From Spongiibacter nanhainus (GTDB taxonomy: Bacteria; Pseudomonadota; Gammaproteobacteria; Pseudomonadales; Spongiibacteraceae), in assembly GCF_016132545.1 (NCBI RefSeq), contig NZ_CP066167.1, positions 1,143,001-1,207,000 on the forward strand: 64,000 nt of DNA, read 5' to 3'. The position numbers were made by a program, and so were the translations under genes. This document shows, piece after piece, positions 61,041 to 64,000 of this stretch (positions within the stretch are counted from its first letter, which is position 1; each line of letters begins with the position of its first letter). The notes below the pieces were generated by a model. It was not told where the DNA came from and searched no databases. It saw nothing but the letters and a program-made list of their open reading frames with translations.

Positions 61041-62204
61041 CTATCCGGCGGACTCCTCTTCATCATCTTCTATTTGAAGGCTCAGCGATGCTGGGCCTTT
61101 TTTGGTTTCGGTTTCGGGTTCTGCGGCGTCGGCAGGAATGCCCCGCTCGCTGTGCAGCTTAATGCGCAGGCGCAGGTTGTTGGCTGAGTCCGAGTTCTTG
61201 ATGGCGTCCTCGTAAGAAATGCGCCCCTGCTCGTAGAGTTCAAACAGTGCTGCATCAAAGGTTCTCATGCCCAGGTTCTCTGACTTGGCCATAATTTCTT
61301 TAATGCTCTCCACCTCACCCTTGTGAATAGCCTGGGCGACGGAGGGCGTACCCAGCAATATCTCAATGGCTGCACAGCGCTTGCCGTCCACGGTGGGCAC
61401 CAGGCGCTGGGAGACAAAGCATTTCAGGTTGAGGGATAAATCCAACAGCAACTGATTGCGCCGCTCCTCGGGGAAGAAGTTGATAATCCTGTCCAGCGCC
61501 TGGTTGGCATTGTTGGCGTGGAGGGTTGAGATACAGAGGTGGCCGGTTTCCGCAAAGGCGATGGCGTGCTCCATGGTTTCCCGGTCACGGATCTCGCCAA
61601 TCAGGATAACATCCGGGGCCTGGCGCAAAGTGTTTTTTAGCGCCGCGTGAAAACTGCGGGTGTCCATGCCCACTTCACGCTGGTTGATGATGCTCTTTTT
61701 ATGGCGGTGGATAAATTCAATGGGGTCTTCAATGGTGATGATATGACCGCTGGTGTTGGAGTTGCGGTGATCGATCAGCGCCGCCAGGGAGGTGGACTTA
61801 CCCGAGCCGGTTGCACCGACAAACAGCACCAGGCCCCGCTTGGTCATAATGACGTCTTTGAGAATCGGGGGCAGACCCAGGGTGTCGACATTAGGGATAT
61901 CAGTGACAATGTTCCTCGCCACAATAGAGACTTCGTTGCGCTGACGGAAAATATTCACCCGGAAGCGTCCTACCTTGGGGATGCTATAGGCCAGGTTCAT
62001 TTCCAGCTCGTGCTCAAACTCCTCCCGCTGATCGGCGTCCATGATGCTAGTGGCAATATCGCGGATCTCGCCGGGACCCAGTGCGCGTTTTTCCAGGGGT
62101 TTGATTTGGCCGTGAAACTTGGCGCAGGGCGGGGCGCCGGTACTGAGGAATAGATCAGAACCGGCGTTTTTGGCCATGATGGTTAGGTAGTCGTCGAAGG
62201 TCAT
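61041..62204 (-). CDS. pilU: Type IV pilus twitching ATPase PilU
   Basis: 387 residues. N-terminal PAS-like domain, then the secretion-ATPase core: Walker A GATGSGKST (about 132), the Asp box ITIEDPIEFIH, Walker B APDVILIGEIRDRETM and the His box STLHANNANQAL. The C-terminus IKNSDSANNLRLRIKL and the tail match PilU rather than PilT. It aids pilus retraction. It stands alone here, without pilT. Its last codons contain the recA terminator. Confidence 0.92.
   Translation of the reverse strand: MTFDDYLTIMAKNAGSDLFLSTGAPPCAKFHGQIKPLEKRALGPGEIRDIATSIMDADQREEFEHELEMNLAYSIPKVGRFRVNIFRQRNEVSIVARNIVTDIPNVDTLGLPPILKDVIMTKRGLVLFVGATGSGKSTSLAALIDHRNSNTSGHIITIEDPIEFIHRHKKSIINQREVGMDTRSFHAALKNTLRQAPDVILIGEIRDRETMEHAIAFAETGHLCISTLHANNANQALDRIINFFPEERRNQLLLDLSLNLKCFVSQRLVPTVDGKRCAAIEILLGTPSVAQAIHKGEVESIKEIMAKSENLGMRTFDAALFELYEQGRISYEDAIKNSDSANNLRLRIKLHSERGIPADAAEPETETKKGPASLSLQIEDDEEESAG
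61079..61103 (+). terminator. recA terminator, embedded in the 3' end of pilU
   Basis: GGCTCAGC-GAT-GCTGGGCC followed by TTTTTT. It is 64 bases after the recA stop and inside the convergent pilU coding sequence. Confidence 0.85.
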
Positions 62205-62257
62205 TATTACTCTAAATTCCGGTGCTCTTTTTAGTGGAGCGGTAAGATAGTCAGGGT

Positions 62258-64000
62258 TTATCGAGAGAGTCTAACAGTATCGTTCTCGCAAGTAAGCGCT
62301 GCGCCTACTTCAGTTTCTGCAAGGGTGGCACCAAGAAGACCTAATATTTCGTTCAGCAGGCTATCTAATAGAGGCCCCAATACAAGCGCAATAGCATCGG
62401 TAAGACCGTCCACCAAAGTATTGACTACCGATCCCACAAGAGCCAGTAGCGTTCCCAGGCCGTTATTGCCAATGTTGCCGCTATCGGGGGTGTAGTACAC
62501 CAAGTCAATGTCCGTTAGTAGGCTATTGATATCGGTCACAAGTCCAGCGGATTCGATCGATTGGTAAGCTTCCTCACCAAATCCTGTATTGACCTTAGGA
62601 AGATAGTCCTCCGAAGGAGAGTTTTCATAGGTTAGTGTGCCTTCTACTGCTGTCTGTAAATCGTCTTGTACAGGGTCTTCGCTGCCGATGCGCAGAGCCA
62701 CGCCACCTCCGACATAGGGGTTGCGATCGGCCAGCGAACGGTCTGAAACCCAGCTTCCTCCCGATAGGTATTCCGTGGAACAGATTAGGGCGAGAGTACA
62801 CCAGTACTTAACGCTGATTGTACCGATATCCAAGATAGGAACCGGGTCGACATCATAGGGAGCGGAGCCCATGGCATTATCGGCAGCAATATATTTATCG
62901 GCACCCATATTGCCCAGCGTCACTGTCGCCACGGAGGATTTTGCCAAGACATCCAGGGTCTTACTATCAGTAGCGTCATCGCAATTGTAATCGGTGACGC
63001 GAGCTTCACCTTCGCCGGCGGTGACCACCAAATCGACCCGAGGCGAAGATAGGATGTCAATGTCGGTCACTTCCTCGTAGCGCTCACAATAGACTATGCA
63101 CGTGAGACCAGTAAGAATATCGATGATATCCAGGGATAATACGTCATTGACCAGATCGGTGATGCCAGTCAGCACGGGGTTGTCCAGTAGCGCATTGAGG
63201 CCGCTGGCCAACGGCAACTCGACGGAGGCAAAGGCCCGCAACTGGGCATTTCTCGCGAAAATAGCATTATTGCCATAGGGCGCTTCACTCGCCATCTGTG
63301 GGTTGCCAATTGCAGAGAATGCGGGGGGCTCTGTGACCCTGACTCTCAGGTAGGCCGTAGCAACGCCAAGATCTATGTCCAGTTCGGCTTCGACACCAGA
63401 TTTGTTATTTGCAAGCTGTATGGCTCCCTGTACGAGCTGCATCACTTGCAAATCCGCGTCCAAGCCAGCTTCCTCACTGCCAGTTTGCACCTTAATGAGT
63501 TCGCCCAACTGGACCAGTGGCGTCATGCCTGGCACCGCTAGCGCAATATCACGAATCGCATTGACAGCGACGGTATCTCCTCCTGCCTGTAAAACATCAG
63601 CTGACAAGTCGAGCAGGTCGTAGACAGAAATGTCTGTGGCCAGCAGGGTATCGTAATCTCCCGCCTCTATGCCTAGGCTTAAGGCCGCTTCGTCCAAATA
63701 GCTCAGTAAGTTCAGGTTGGTATCCAGCAGGCTTTGCCAGCCACCGACGTCTAAACTCAGGGTCGTTCCCAGCAGACCCCCTAAGAGAGCATTGAGCAGA
63801 TCTGATTTTTCTGTGTCTACAGATAAAATTTGGCTGCGTATGGTGAGCTGTGCTGTGGGTTCGCAGGCATTTGCTCTTGCCGTGGTGGTGAGAATGATGG
63901 GGTCGTTGTCAAGGTTCATCATTCTTTCAAATAAGGACGGGGTAATTTGCCGAGTGACCACAACCTCTACGCCGTTTTCACCAACTAAGGTCGCATTGAT
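62258..64000 (-). CDS. TadG-like pilus-assembly/secreted protein, partial (N-terminus outside window)
   Basis: 581 codons including the stop, open across the right edge, so the true start lies outside. The first visible residues (INATLVGENGVEVVVTRQI, then FERMMNLDNDPIILTTTARA) match the segment that follows the N-terminal helix in TadG/DUF2134 proteins. The rest is a long Leu/Asp-rich region with repeated LL-L-D patterns, and six cysteines spaced as pairs that may form disulfides. It is probably a periplasmic or surface protein with a membrane anchor. No tad genes are seen in this window. The function is uncertain. Confidence 0.6.
   Translation of the reverse strand: MNATLVGENGVEVVVTRQITPSLFERMMNLDNDPIILTTTARANACEPTAQLTIRSQILSVDTEKSDLLNALLGGLLGTTLSLDVGGWQSLLDTNLNLLSYLDEAALSLGIEAGDYDTLLATDISVYDLLDLSADVLQAGGDTVAVNAIRDIALAVPGMTPLVQLGELIKVQTGSEEAGLDADLQVMQLVQGAIQLANNKSGVEAELDIDLGVATAYLRVRVTEPPAFSAIGNPQMASEAPYGNNAIFARNAQLRAFASVELPLASGLNALLDNPVLTGITDLVNDVLSLDIIDILTGLTCIVYCERYEEVTDIDILSSPRVDLVVTAGEGEARVTDYNCDDATDSKTLDVLAKSSVATVTLGNMGADKYIAADNAMGSAPYDVDPVPILDIGTISVKYWCTLALICSTEYLSGGSWVSDRSLADRNPYVGGGVALRIGSEDPVQDDLQTAVEGTLTYENSPSEDYLPKVNTGFGEEAYQSIESAGLVTDINSLLTDIDLVYYTPDSGNIGNNGLGTLLALVGSVVNTLVDGLTDAIALVLGPLLDSLLNEILGLLGATLAETEVGAALTCENDTVRLSR

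Overview
The window is chromosomal DNA of a gammaproteobacterium, most likely a marine member of the Cellvibrionales/Pseudomonadales (Spongiibacteraceae- or Halieaceae-like). This rests on gene order that matches Pseudomonas blocks (rplS, xerD-dsbC-hom-thrC-recJ-prfB-lysS; xseA/guaB-guaA; tadA; mltF/purL; secD-secF/suhB; pyrG-kdsA-eno-ftsB-ispD-ispF-truD-pcm-nlpD-rpoS; fdxA-mutS; recA) and on marine-type accessory genes. The genus is inference.

Layout. 1-15.1 kb is housekeeping: ribosomal protein tail, recombination, disulfide isomerisation, threonine synthesis, RecJ, RF2 with an intact programmed +1 frameshift, LysRS, three REP-like hairpins, a Crp-family regulator, XseA and the guanine-nucleotide pair guaB-guaA. 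15.1-30.7 kb is an accessory block lying between guaA and tadA. It holds a minus-strand run of a lipoprotein Ntn-acylase, a BCCT transporter, a methionine S-methyltransferase (MmtN/MMT-like), a fold-type III PLP decarboxylase, a 60-residue protein, a class III aminotransferase, a PatD-like aldehyde dehydrogenase and an FMN reductase. The FMN reductase is divergent from soxR. The block ends with a DUF2970 protein and an isoquinoline-1-oxidoreductase-like molybdoenzyme operon. 30.7-36 kb has tadA, an ergothioneine pair (egtB-egtD), a PhzF-family gene and mltF. 36-62 kb is again mostly conserved core, with an acyl-CoA dehydrogenase/GST pair and a divergent TetR gene inserted between mutS and recA. 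The right edge has pilU and a truncated TadG-like gene.

The most interesting system is the 17.8-25.4 kb cluster. Its four enzymes fit, step by step, the methionine-methylation route to dimethylsulfoniopropionate (DMSP): Met to S-methylmethionine (methyltransferase), decarboxylation to DMSP-amine, transamination to DMSP-aldehyde, and oxidation to DMSP, with a BCCT carrier for a zwitterionic osmolyte. Upstream of the FMN reductase is a promoter with an 18-bp SoxR-box-like palindrome inside a 19-bp -35/-10 spacer. With the ergothioneine genes nearby, this suggests an osmolyte/antioxidant theme. The pathway assignment is inference from remembered families; the individual domains and motifs are visible in the sequence.
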